64,000 nucleotides of DNA, from NCBI RefSeq assembly GCF_001456025.1, contig NZ_LMTZ01000140.1:124001-188000 (forward strand). Direction: 5' to 3'. Below the pieces are notes generated by a model. That model worked only from the letters and a program-made list of their open reading frames with translations. It searched no databases and was not told the origin of the DNA. The DNA is from Mastigocoleus testarum BC008. GTDB lineage: Bacteria > Cyanobacteriota > Cyanobacteriia > Cyanobacteriales > Nostocaceae. Every line of letters begins with the position of its first letter. Position 1 is the stretch's first letter. Positions 1 to 8,466 of this stretch are shown here, piece after piece. The translations under genes were made by a program, and so were the position numbers.

Positions 1-245
1 GCTAAATATATGTAATTATTTGGTATGTTTAATTTAGGTCTTTAATTAAGTCTTAATTAAAATATTGCTGAAAGTTAGAGTCTATGTCTTAAACACCTGT
101 TGATATCTTTATAGATTGAAAAGCTCTAAATTATTTATTTACTCTGATAAATTACTAGTAATATTAATCAGCCTACATCTTTGCTTACGGTTATATTACA
201 TGAAGTTTAATTGATGTCATGTCTGCTAAATCAGTTACCGCGCCC

Positions 246-273
246 TTCTGACTTCTGACTTCTGACTTCTGAC
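246..273. repeat. STRR-type heptamer repeat, four copies of TTCTGAC
   Basis: Four perfect head-to-tail copies of TTCTGAC are visible. Short tandemly repeated heptamers of this kind are a known feature of heterocyst-forming cyanobacterial genomes. The array lies outside any gene. Confidence 0.85.
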
Positions 274-282
274 TATGAAAGA

Positions 283-342
283 CGCGCGGCTGCTAGCGTA
301 GCATGCCGTAGGCATTGCGCCACGAACAGCCCGAAGGGCGCG
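283..342. repeat. GC-rich palindromic interspersed repeat
   Basis: This island is far richer in GC than its surroundings. It contains several small inverted repeats, for example GCTAGCGTAGC, GCCGTAGGC and a GCGCC/GGCGC pair. Similar GC-rich palindromes occur near 5.1, 11.5, 15.3, 48.1, 55.6 and 63.4 kb, so it belongs to the dispersed repeat fraction of this genome. Confidence 0.6.
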
Positions 343-441
343 GTAAGTTTTAATATTGTTTTTTGTTGGAATTGACAAAGTAGGAATTGGTTCCATTTAC
401 AGCACTTTATGAGTAAATAAGGTGCACTACACGCCAAGCTA

Positions 442-993
442 TTATCTTTTTGCTCTTTTTGCTGCACACAAAAAACAAACCTCCCAACGCTTTAATTCCC
501 CTGGTGGAGTGGGACAATTACATTGAGGACAGAGGGACAAACCACGCGATCGCATTTTTATTGTTGTTCCCCAATCCTGAAAAACTTTTTGGGGATTATC
601 TTTCTTAGGTTTTGTACTGGACTCTAATTTTATTTGGCGACCAATGTAACTGGGATGATGAGAAGGTGATAGATTTTGATTAACTTCATTATGTTTCTTT
701 TGACGTTTCCACCCTGAAGTGGAGAAACGAATATCTAACAGAGGAGCGAGTGACAAGTCATTTAACTTGACAAGCAAGTTTTGTCGTTCGAATGTCAAAT
801 TCTGCGCCCAAGCAGCACTGGAAGTCGCAACCCATAATATTCCCTGCTTAATGTATAAGGGTTGAGTATGGGTAGCAACTACCTTACCTACAATTTGCGA
901 CCAACTATCTAGCAAATTCTGAAAAGGATCTTCTTGCCATTTTGCCTGATTTTTCAGAACATCTAAGATATTATTAACAGACTTAAAAGACAT
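442..993 (-). CDS. DUF721 protein, DciA-type, with C-terminal zinc ribbon
   Basis: This 183-residue protein has an N-terminal DUF721 region (about residues 5-85, with the motif SWSQIVGKVVATHTQPLYIK). In other bacteria DUF721 defines DciA, which helps place the replicative helicase DnaB on DNA, so a replication role is likely but inferred. A basic linker (about 90-150) leads to a C-terminal CPQC...CFLC arrangement (Cys155, Cys158, Cys173, Cys176) that looks like a zinc ribbon. The start is the ATG at 993. No neighbour here is a replication gene, so context does not add to the call. Confidence 0.75.
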   Translation of the reverse strand: MSFKSVNNILDVLKNQAKWQEDPFQNLLDSWSQIVGKVVATHTQPLYIKQGILWVATSSAAWAQNLTFERQNLLVKLNDLSLAPLLDIRFSTSGWKRQKKHNEVNQNLSPSHHPSYIGRQIKLESSTKPKKDNPQKVFQDWGTTIKMRSRGLSLCPQCNCPTPPGELKRWEVCFLCAAKRAKR

Positions 994-1179
994 TCTGCCG
1001 GTTCTAATTCAAAAAAATAAAGTGTTCGTGCAATGTTTTTGTAATATTTTTATGATAATTTTCGTGCTAAATAGGCATAAAAGTATTTTATTGAAATTAT
1101 TTTTTATTTTATATTCAAGTTTGATTTTATATTTTTCAATTGTTTAAATTCAGCAGTCTAAGTTTAAGGCACACAGGGA

Positions 1180-2505
1180 ATGAATCAAAAATTAAAAACA
1201 GATACAGGCGATAATGAATCATCAAACACTCATTATATTAAGCCAAAGCTAGCAGCAGCTTTAGCTAGTTTAGAAGTACAACTGGATCGAGAACTAGCCC
1301 GATATAGACGCACGCGTCTTAGAGAACGAAAACCAGATCGAAGCCAATTTTGGGCATCTACTACGAATGGATTGGCGCAATCACAAGATATTCCTACTAC
1401 ACAATCGAATCAAACTTTAACTCCGGAAGTCGGAAATATTCCTAAAGAGGAAGCAAATGCTGAGTCTCAAGTTTCGGTCAACAAAATTGAAGCAACGACA
1501 TCAGTACCTCCGCACTCCCAGGTTAACCCACAACCATCAAATTTATCCAGGGGGGATACAAAAAAACTAGAAATTGATCGTGATGTCAAGGAAAAACAAA
1601 GTTCTGAGCATGTTAGTCCTGAGCATGTTGATTCAGAACAGGTTAATTCACAACAGCCTAATTCGTCACAAGTAAAACCTAAAGTGGGGAATATTATCGC
1701 TGCTGAAGTTCCCCAGAATCAAAAAACTCAGGCTTCCCCTACAGAAGACCAAACTATTATTCAGTCGCCAGAAGACTATTTAGAATCTTCCGAAGAACTT
1801 CTACGAAGTTTTTCTGCAGAAAAAAAATCAAGCAAAAAATCAGAAGCAAAAACAGATATTTTTTTTACACCTTTGGGTATCGCTTCGATGTTGTTGCTGC
1901 TAATCACCTGTATTTTAGTTGGTTGGGTAGCTGCTAATCCTGGTGATTTGCCAAAACTGAGTTTTGGTAGATTATTCAAGCAAAACTCTGACAATGACTC
2001 GGATGATTCCCTTATTAAAGGTAGTAGTAGAAGTTTGACACAACCGCAAATTACTCCTATTCCCAAACAGCCAAACTTAGCGACCCAAGAATTTCCAGAG
2101 GTCAAAAATCCTGACGATGTGGTGAATCTTAAACCAAAACCCACACCAACAACAACATTGGAACCAGAATTAAATCCGGTAAACAAACCTAATGTTGAGA
2201 GCAATGAATCCCAATCTTCCGTTAACGATGATTCAGTAACACAAGTCGAGATACCTCAAGCAACTGAAGAAACACAAAAAACCGAATCTGATGCAGATAT
2301 CAAACCCAGCGCTGATGGTTTCTATCATGTAGTTGTGGATAATCAAGGAGAAGAATCCGTTACTAAAGCTCGCCAAGTTGTTCCTGATGCTTACGTATCT
2401 GATGATGGTAAACTAATTCATCTTGGCGCTCTCAAAGCTAAAGAAAGAGCTAAAAAACTTGTCTCCGAACTCAAAAGTAAAGGGCTTAATGCAAAAATTA
2501 AATAA
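1180..2505 (+). CDS. Membrane-anchored protein with C-terminal SPOR-like domain
   Basis: This 441-residue protein has a short charged N-terminal segment (about 20-52), a long Ser/Gln/Glu/Pro-rich linker with repeated EHV/EQV/SQQ blocks, one membrane segment at about 228-251, a second disordered linker, and a C-terminal domain (about 378-441) that looks like SPOR (YHVVVDNQGEE ... GALKAKERAKKLVSELKSKG). SPOR domains bind denuded peptidoglycan glycan strands, often at division sites, so a cell-wall role is likely. The topology predicts a large cytoplasmic N-terminus and a periplasmic SPOR domain. Linkers this long and of low complexity evolve quickly, so only the two ends should align with homologues. 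Confidence 0.7.
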   Translation: MNQKLKTDTGDNESSNTHYIKPKLAAALASLEVQLDRELARYRRTRLRERKPDRSQFWASTTNGLAQSQDIPTTQSNQTLTPEVGNIPKEEANAESQVSVNKIEATTSVPPHSQVNPQPSNLSRGDTKKLEIDRDVKEKQSSEHVSPEHVDSEQVNSQQPNSSQVKPKVGNIIAAEVPQNQKTQASPTEDQTIIQSPEDYLESSEELLRSFSAEKKSSKKSEAKTDIFFTPLGIASMLLLLITCILVGWVAANPGDLPKLSFGRLFKQNSDNDSDDSLIKGSSRSLTQPQITPIPKQPNLATQEFPEVKNPDDVVNLKPKPTPTTTLEPELNPVNKPNVESNESQSSVNDDSVTQVEIPQATEETQKTESDADIKPSADGFYHVVVDNQGEESVTKARQVVPDAYVSDDGKLIHLGALKAKERAKKLVSELKSKGLNAKIK

Positions 2506-2599
2506 GCCACGTTAAGTAAGCAAGATGCTGACTATCGTAGGATAGTATGGTGTTAAAGACTAGCGCCAACAGCGAATTCATCAATTTTGGAGAGCTTTC

Positions 2600-3277
2600 A
2601 TGGGGCTGATCGATCGTATCCTGCGAGTACTTCGCGCTAATATCAACAGTTTAATAAAAGGGGCAGAGGATCCTGAAAAAATTCTGGAGCAAACTGTTAA
2701 AGAAATGCAGGATAATTTGGTGCAATTGCGACAAGGTGTAGCGCAGGCGATCGCAACTCAAAAACGTACAGAAAGACAAGCCGCTCAAACCCAATCTACA
2801 TCGGAAGAATGGTATCGTCGAGCCCAATTAGCACTGCAGCAAGGTAATGAATCCCTAGCAAGGGAAGCCCTGACAAAGCGCAAAGCTTATCAAGATACAG
2901 CTAAAGAATTATTTAATCATATAGATTCTCAAAAAACGGTGGTAGCAAAGCTGAAAAAAAATATGCAAAGCTTGGAAATAAAGATTTCTGAGGCAAAAAC
3001 TAAGAAGGATATGTATATCGCCCGTGCTCGTTCAGCCCAAGCTTCCTATCGGCTTCAAGAAATGTTGGGCGATCTAACTGGCGAACAAAGTGCTTTTGAA
3101 CGTATGGAAGAGAAGATTTTAGGAATAGAAGCTCAATCAGAAGCTGCTTCTGTTGGTGGAAATAATGAATTAGAACAAAAATTTGCGGCTCTAGAGAAAA
3201 GTAAAGAAATTGATTCGGAATTAACAGCAATGAAACAGCAACTTGCAGATGGAATGGATAAAAACAATGAAAGATAA
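2600..3277 (+). CDS. pspA: PspA/IM30 family protein, short paralogue
   Basis: This 225-residue coiled-coil protein begins MGLIDRILRVLRANINSLI, the amphipathic helix typical of PspA/IM30, followed by the AEDPEKILEQ motif and the long helical core (EAKTKKDMYIARA at about 130). PspA-family proteins are ESCRT-III-like and bind and protect stressed membranes. Unlike the next gene it lacks the extra C-terminal helix of Vipp1, so I read it as the PspA-type paralogue. The two genes lie 238 bp apart in the same direction, which suggests duplication followed by specialisation. Confidence 0.85.
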   Translation: MGLIDRILRVLRANINSLIKGAEDPEKILEQTVKEMQDNLVQLRQGVAQAIATQKRTERQAAQTQSTSEEWYRRAQLALQQGNESLAREALTKRKAYQDTAKELFNHIDSQKTVVAKLKKNMQSLEIKISEAKTKKDMYIARARSAQASYRLQEMLGDLTGEQSAFERMEEKILGIEAQSEAASVGGNNELEQKFAALEKSKEIDSELTAMKQQLADGMDKNNER

Positions 3278-3515
3278 GCTGATTTCGACCTAAGGGGTTT
3301 GTTCCAATCTAATTGATCTCAAAGCTAGAATCCTGAAAGCTAGAATTATTAATATTGGGCAATTACCAATCGTTCAGAATATCTTAAGAATAAAGTTTTA
3401 TCCTGGAGGTAGGGGTATAGACAGAAAAAATTACATTTGAATTAGTAGTTATTAAATCGTAAAAAATCTCGCGGTTCTATACAGCGCGTAAATCTAAACA
3501 GGAAAAGTAAAAATT

Positions 3516-4340
3516 ATGGGATTATTTGATCGTCTTAAACGAGTAGTTAGTGCAAACCTTAATGATTTAGTTGCTAAAGCTGAAGATCCTGAAAAAATTC
3601 TAGAACAAGCTCTTCTGGAAATGCAGGAAGATTTAGTCAAGCTACGTCAAGGCGTAGCGCAAGCAATTGCTGCCCAAAAACGAACAGAAAAACAATATAA
3701 CGATGCTAACAATGAAGTGATTAAATGGCAGCGTAATGCTCAACTAGCCTTACAAAAAGGTGATGAGAACCTTGCACGTCAAGCTTTGCAACGCAAGAAA
3801 AGTTTTGACGAAAATGCTAATGCTTTGAAAGGTACTTTGGACCAACAAAGTGCGACGGTAGAAAATCTCAAGCGCAGTTTGATTCAGCTAGAAAGCAAGA
3901 TTTCTGAGGCAAAAACCAAGAAAGAAATGCTTAAAGCTCGCAGTAGAGCCGCCAAAGCTCAAGAACAGCTTGAAGGTATTGTTGGTGGTATGAATACTAG
4001 CAGTGCAGCAGCAGCATTCGAGCGGATGGAAGAAAAAGTCATGATCCAAGAAGCTCGCGCTCAATCGGCAGCAGAATTGACCGGTGCTGATTTAGAAAGC
4101 CAATTTGCCCAATTGGAAGCTGGGAGCGATATCGATGATGAGTTGGCTGCAATGAAACTACAACTTTCTGGTGCTTCACCTAAACAACCTCAACTACCAG
4201 AGCAAGGAAATACCTCTCAAAACAATAATCAATCCAGTAATCAATCCAGTAATCAATCCAGTAATCAATCCAGTAATCAACCTAACGAAGTTGTTGATGC
4301 TGAGTTGGAAGCATTACGCAAACAATTAGATCAAATGTAA
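3516..4340 (+). CDS. vipp1: Vipp1/IM30 thylakoid membrane protein
   Basis: This 274-residue protein shares the PspA core with its upstream neighbour (MGLFDRLKRVVSANLNDLV, AEDPEKILEQ, SEAKTKKEML) but has a C-terminal extension ending VVDAELEALRKQLDQM. That final helix after a flexible linker is the mark of Vipp1 (IM30), which forms rings and rods on thylakoid and plasma membranes and is needed for thylakoid upkeep. The linker (about 225-258) is rich in Ser, Asn and Gln and contains four SSNQ repeats made by a 12-bp tandem repeat. The start ATG follows AGGAAAAGTAAAAATT. A terminator-like hairpin follows at 4364. Confidence 0.9.
   Translation: MGLFDRLKRVVSANLNDLVAKAEDPEKILEQALLEMQEDLVKLRQGVAQAIAAQKRTEKQYNDANNEVIKWQRNAQLALQKGDENLARQALQRKKSFDENANALKGTLDQQSATVENLKRSLIQLESKISEAKTKKEMLKARSRAAKAQEQLEGIVGGMNTSSAAAAFERMEEKVMIQEARAQSAAELTGADLESQFAQLEAGSDIDDELAAMKLQLSGASPKQPQLPEQGNTSQNNNQSSNQSSNQSSNQSSNQPNEVVDAELEALRKQLDQM
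4230..4277 (+). repeat. 12-bp coding tandem repeat, four copies, in vipp1 linker
   Basis: Four identical copies of CAATCCAGTAAT encode repeated SSNQ units in the flexible linker before the last helix of Vipp1. The copies show no base differences, which points to recent or ongoing slippage. The repeat length keeps the reading frame. Confidence 0.95.
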
Positions 4341-4363
4341 CTTTTGATAATCTTTTTTATTTG

Positions 4364-4396
4364 TCCCACCTCCTCTCGGTTGTGGGATTTTGTTTA
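4364..4396 (+). terminator. Rho-independent terminator after vipp1
   Basis: The arms TCCCAC (4364-4369) and GTGGGA (4382-4387) form a 6-bp stem followed directly by TTTTGTTT, 24 bp after the stop codon of vipp1. Confidence 0.6.
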
Positions 4397-4512
4397 CTCA
4401 ATCAAAATTAAACTAATTAACAATTCAGATTTAATAGCGGGTTGTCGCTTTACCTTTCTGGAGTACAAACTTCCCAAGCTAAATATTTATCGCAGAATAA
4501 TGGGCCATGTAA

Positions 4513-4697
4513 GTTTACGCGCCCTCCTTTGCTCACAGCATCCGTCGGCACATATAGCCCTAAGGGCAACTTGAAAGTCAAAATAGACGCACGTATGACG
4601 TTAATGCCCAGCCTTGTGGGGCGTCAGCACACCATACATTTTATTACTAATTGGTTTGAGCTTTCAGCAATGTCCTAACCTAATAGTGTCGTACCAT
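4513..4697. repeat. Dispersed repeat element, diverged copy 1
   Basis: The stretch shares ordered blocks with the elements near 5129, 11480 and 63241: TTTACGCGC at the left, AGTCAAAATAGAC in the middle, then GAGCTTTCAGCAATGTCCTAAC and a final GTGTCGTACC. A GC-rich segment (about 4522-4566) appears inserted after the first block. No coding capacity is visible, so it is MITE-like or an old non-autonomous remnant. The boundaries are approximate. Confidence 0.4.
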
Positions 4698-5128
4698 ATC
4701 ATTAGCTCGGTAGGCTGTAAGCACAACAAAATACAATCTCCGTGAATAAGATTTAGCTTTTTGTAATCTCACACTTGAGTACAGTACAGTCTGTAGAAAC
4801 GCCTTCATTGTTAGGAAATCGTGTCTGCAGGATATAGACCCCTCTAACTAAATTTTAATCTAGCGATCGCGCAACACTAACCTGTCTCTAAGTTTGGGAA
4901 TTTGATTCAAGTGAAAACGCTATAACCATCATTGCAAAGGAAGAATTTGCGGACAGTGTTCGTTTGACCCGTTCGACTCACCAATATTAAACTCGGCGTA
5001 GCTGCCTTACAATAGGAGATATGCATCGTTCACTAGCTCGCAACAAAGCTTTTTAGGTTTAGCTGCAAACAACTTAACAATATATTAGTGCCAGATATCA
5101 TAGACTTACCTGTGGGGTCATATGGCGC

Positions 5129-5289
5129 TACGCGCAATTCGTTAGCAGATCCGTAGGTAGCCCAGTCAAAGGCTAAGCGCGTGTCCGTAGGACATAATAG
5201 ACCGTGCGCGCCCGTAAGGCGACCAAAAATTTACTACTCATAGCTTTAGCATTCATAAATATTCGACCCTAATTAAGTAGCGCTATATT
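5129..5289. repeat. Dispersed repeat element, copy 2
   Basis: It starts TACGCGCAATT, as does the copy at 63243. It contains a 41-bp block at 5167-5207 that differs by one base from 11547-11587, then GACCAAAAATTTACTACTCA, and ends GTAGCGCTATATT (the copy near 11.6 kb ends GTAGTGCTATATT). Inside is the small palindrome TGTCCGTAGGACA. No open frame is present. Confidence 0.6.
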
Positions 5290-5422
5290 TCTATAAATGC
5301 ATGATTTTTTAGTGATTAGTTACTGCTGAAACTAGGGCAATAGTTTTCAGCAAAAACGATCAAAATACTGAATACTACTAATCAAGATTCTTTTTCTTAT
5401 TTTGTTGTTGAATGGGAATGAA

Positions 5423-5477
5423 GGAAGATTGTTTAACCAGAAGTTTCCTGTTAAGTACTTCCGACAAACAATCTTCC
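5423..5477. other. Strong stem-loop, 12-bp perfect outer stem
   Basis: GGAAGATTGTTT (5423-5434) pairs perfectly with AAACAATCTTCC (5466-5477). Within the 31-base loop a smaller GAAGT/ACTTC pair can form. There is no adjacent gene end and no T-run after it, so it does not look like an ordinary terminator. It could be a structured RNA or a mobile palindrome. Confidence 0.5.
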
Positions 5478-5730
5478 CTCTGTAGACACAAATAAATAAA
5501 ATTTGTGTTCATCAAACAGTAGAATATTTTTGCAGATAGTTGATTCTGAGGTCAACAATTATATTTTTACTCAATCAATGAGTATTTAAATTCAGAATTA
5601 TTTTCCAAAAAAATTGTTTTATATTCAGTTGGCTACATACACTACCTTTAATGCAAAATGCGGTTTTCTGTATTGAAGGGTATTTTTATCACTTTAACAC
5701 TCATCAAAAGTTGAAAAAATCACTTCAAGT

Positions 5731-5910
5731 TTATCTATTGCTAGGATTGTAGGTCACCGACTGCTGATTCAGAACAGGACTTTGAGAATAGTTGCCGATA
5801 ATAAACAGGGGTGTTGCCAAAGTTAGTAGAGCAATTGCAGCTCCCAAAACGTCTACTACCCGAATTGAGTGTGGGTCGACAGAATTGGAAGACTGACTAT
5901 TTGAGTCCAT
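5731..5910 (-). CDS. Small single-span membrane protein, 59 residues, unknown function
   Basis: Read on the minus strand from the ATG at 5910, an uninterrupted 59-codon frame gives a polar Ser/Asn-rich N-terminus (MDSNSQSSNSVDPHS), one hydrophobic segment at about residues 18-40 (VVDVLGAAIALLTLATPLFI) and a polar Asn/Gln-rich tail ending NPSNR. This is a sensible small membrane-protein layout, with the charge balance expected for a signal anchor. No good ribosome-binding site is seen. I do not recognise the family. It is isolated: the nearest same-strand gene upstream is over 1 kb away. Confidence 0.5.
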   Translation of the reverse strand: MDSNSQSSNSVDPHSIRVVDVLGAAIALLTLATPLFIIGNYSQSPVLNQQSVTYNPSNR

Positions 5911-7102
5911 AAAAAATCTAGTTTTGATATATCAGTTTTATCTCAACTCTTTACTCAAGAGTCTTATTCCTATTTTAGCTATTTTCTTGAAATTAAGACA
6001 TACATTAATCGCTAATATTGAGAGTATTTTTAATTTACTTAACATTTTAATTTATATTAGCAACTGTTGATACAAACAAAAAAATCAAATAATACCCAAT
6101 ACGACTTGTTATCAATCTAGCAAGACCTCTCAACACGTGGTGTAATGATTACGTCATTCATCTTTATAATGAATGGCATAAAAAAACACATTTGTCACTA
6201 ATGGTATTTAGTAAATACCAATGAAATAATGAATATTTTTAAATAGTCAAAATATTGAATTTCTTGACACATAAGGGTTATAGCTTATAAATACTAATTA
6301 TAATACAGGTTATATATACCGCGAATACACTGAGTGCTAATAAGATATTCAATTGCTAAATCAGTGCTTGCACTCAAGCATAAAATACTATGGGCTAATA
6401 TAGTTATAAAACTTTTTTAACAGCGTTTATATACCGAAAAAATACAGATATGTGTTTCAGTTGTAGTGAGATACAAGTAGTTTAACTTAAAATTTTTAAT
6501 AAAATGAACAAATAACATTTAGTCGATATTTATTTATATTTTCCAAAGCATTTTGGATAGTGATGTCGATTGATAGATACTTTTCTCTAGACCCAATAAA
6601 TATCAATTTTGTCAATATATATATTGATAGAGTCAAGGTTGATAATTTGAAGATAAAAATATTATTTTTAATAGGCCAAGATAATTTGGCCTCATAACAA
6701 ATTTAATTTATATAAATATAAAATCCTATCAGCAGATTGCAAAAGCGTGAGATCGAAAATTGCTGATAAATCGGAGATGTGAATCTTTAATTTTGATTGT
6801 CTGATGTAGTATTTTTTGCGAGTATTAAGCTAATTTAAGGTATATCTTAAGCGAAAAATGTCAAAATATTCATTTAATATGCTCCCGGAACTTTAACTTT
6901 GTTAACTTTCTAAGTGTTTGAGATATATTTAGTTCCGGTTTGAACTACATTAATTCACATAATTAAGCAATTCACATAATTAATTTTGGTCATGAGTCAT
7001 TAGTTCAAGTAAATCTATCTTTAACCAACTAATTAGATATATGACTATTTTAATGAAATAAAAAATATAAACTTAATAAATGCCAACACTAGTAAGTACT
7101 GA

Positions 7103-7130
7103 TAAAAAACCGCCGCTAATATAGGGCGGT
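7103..7130 (-). terminator. Rho-independent terminator after the DUF362 gene
   Basis: On the minus strand ACCGCC and GGCGGT (7125-7130 and 7109-7114) form a GC-rich stem with a 10-base loop, followed at once by a run of Ts. It lies about 100 bp past the stop of the minus-strand DUF362 gene. Confidence 0.7.
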
Positions 7131-7231
7131 CTAGTTAAGCAATCGGAGGGTATTTATAGCTTACTTTGCTATTTTCCTGACTGTTGTAACAAACTTTGCG
7201 TTAATTGTCATATATCCCACTCAAATTACAA

Positions 7232-8197
7232 CTAATTTTTTGCATATGCGCTCATTGGTTCTTTAATAAATCGAATGTAGAGATGCTTGAAGGTGGATCT
7301 AATGAGACGAGGCATACGAAAATCTATAGGTACTAGTCTATCTGGCAGTAGCCAATCATCTACTTGCAATACTTCTGGATGTAAGTGAGGGAAATTAATT
7401 TCAGCAAGTGATGGACAAATTCCCAATCGCATCGATGCATTAATAGTTGGAACTTTATCTGGAGAAACCTTTAGTATTTCCACTAAGGTTCTGTCTAAAG
7501 CAAATATATTTGCAGATGCGCCTAAAATTCCTAGATGGCGAGGTTCACCACCGCTTGGTCCATTCCCTTGGTGACCGATAATTCCATCAACTATAGTTAG
7601 GTTTGGATTGACAGCTTTAGCTGTCTCTACCAACATACTACTAAAGCGGCTCACATCTTTTCCCGCTTCGAGATGCCACCAAGCTTTCATCTTTCCTGGT
7701 ACACAACCAAACAAATTTTTTACGCCTAAAGTTAATACCAACTGAACGTGAGATTTTATTTTGGGCAAATTAATTACAACATCTGCTTCCATTGCTTCTT
7801 TGGACAACAGTAAGTGATTAAACTCTTTATTAACTACCTGATAACGCTTGCCATGAAATTCTACGATTGGTAACTTGAGATCTTCTAAAATTGATTGATA
7901 ACCGTTCGCGATCGCTACCCCCTTTGCCGAACCAAAAGCGGGACTATCTCCTAAAAATGGCTTACCTCCAGCTTCCATTACCATCTGTGCTACCACGTAT
8001 ACTAATTCTGTTCGGGTAGTACATTCTTTCGTTGGACGCGAACCGGTAAGTAAATTAGGTTTCAGAAGAACTTTTTGTCCCGGCTTGACAAATCCTGCTA
8101 TGCCCCCAAGAGGCTCGAGCAATGTTTCTAAAGAATTTCTCAACACTTCTCTACGATACGAATTAGCACGGATTAAACTGACAGATGGTGATTGCAT
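7232..8197 (-). CDS. DUF362 domain protein
   Basis: This 321-residue protein is recognised as DUF362 by the pattern KPGQKVLLKPNLLTG, then a GDSPAFGSAKG loop, VVINLPKIKSHVQLVLTLGV, GCVPGKMKAWWH and IVDGIIGHQGNGPSGGEPRH. The biochemical role of the family is not settled. Some members carry ferredoxin-like iron-sulfur domains, but this one has no Cys cluster. No signal peptide is seen, so it is probably cytoplasmic. The ATG start (8197) is well placed. The gene stands alone, followed by a terminator on its own strand. Confidence 0.8.
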   Translation of the reverse strand: MQSPSVSLIRANSYRREVLRNSLETLLEPLGGIAGFVKPGQKVLLKPNLLTGSRPTKECTTRTELVYVVAQMVMEAGGKPFLGDSPAFGSAKGVAIANGYQSILEDLKLPIVEFHGKRYQVVNKEFNHLLLSKEAMEADVVINLPKIKSHVQLVLTLGVKNLFGCVPGKMKAWWHLEAGKDVSRFSSMLVETAKAVNPNLTIVDGIIGHQGNGPSGGEPRHLGILGASANIFALDRTLVEILKVSPDKVPTINASMRLGICPSLAEINFPHLHPEVLQVDDWLLPDRLVPIDFRMPRLIRSTFKHLYIRFIKEPMSAYAKN

Positions 8198-8466
8198 ATA
8201 GCGATCCTAAATTATTCGCAAACTCTAAAGAAGGAAGTACGTAACAGTTTTAAATGTGGAACATAGGTAAGTCTAGCAGAGAAAAATCAAAAATATTCGG
8301 CTAAGACCATTTTGGGATGCCTATTTGAAAATATTTTCTCCAGGGCATATTGAATTTTTAAAATTACGAATCAACTATTAGTTGAACTTGCTGGTTAGTT
8401 TGATTTGCTAACATAATTGTTGATATAAATACATGAAATTAACATTTTTATGAGTATTTTTGATGA

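Larger units (their letters stand above)
1..441. other. Intergenic left edge, AT-rich, no gene seen
   Basis: The first 240 bases are AT-rich and show no convincing reading frame. The right half holds an array of short heptamer repeats followed by a GC-rich palindromic repeat, listed separately. A short open frame on the minus strand that overlaps the end of the DUF721 gene runs through these repeats and has no protein-like features, so I do not call it. Confidence 0.6.
4341..7231. other. 2.9-kb gene-poor region
   Basis: Apart from one 59-codon frame on the minus strand (5731-5910) I see no protein-coding gene. Two short plus-strand frames at 4344-4678 run through repeat sequence and look accidental. 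The region holds two copies of a diverged dispersed element (near 4513 and 5129), a 12-bp-stem hairpin (5423-5477), AT-rich palindromes such as TGGTATTTA-G-TAAATACCA (6202-6220) and TCAATATATATATTGA (6612-6627), a two-copy ATTCACATAATTA duplication near 6950-6985, and a minus-strand terminator near 7110. Confidence 0.6.

Noticed and set aside
246..273. Heptamer array considered as part of a CRISPR-like array
   Set aside because: The repeats are 7 bp head to tail with no spacers, so it is an STRR-type repeat.
4344..4678. Two overlapping plus-strand frames after vipp1
   Set aside because: They cover a terminator and a dispersed repeat, have no protein-like features and no ribosome-binding site.
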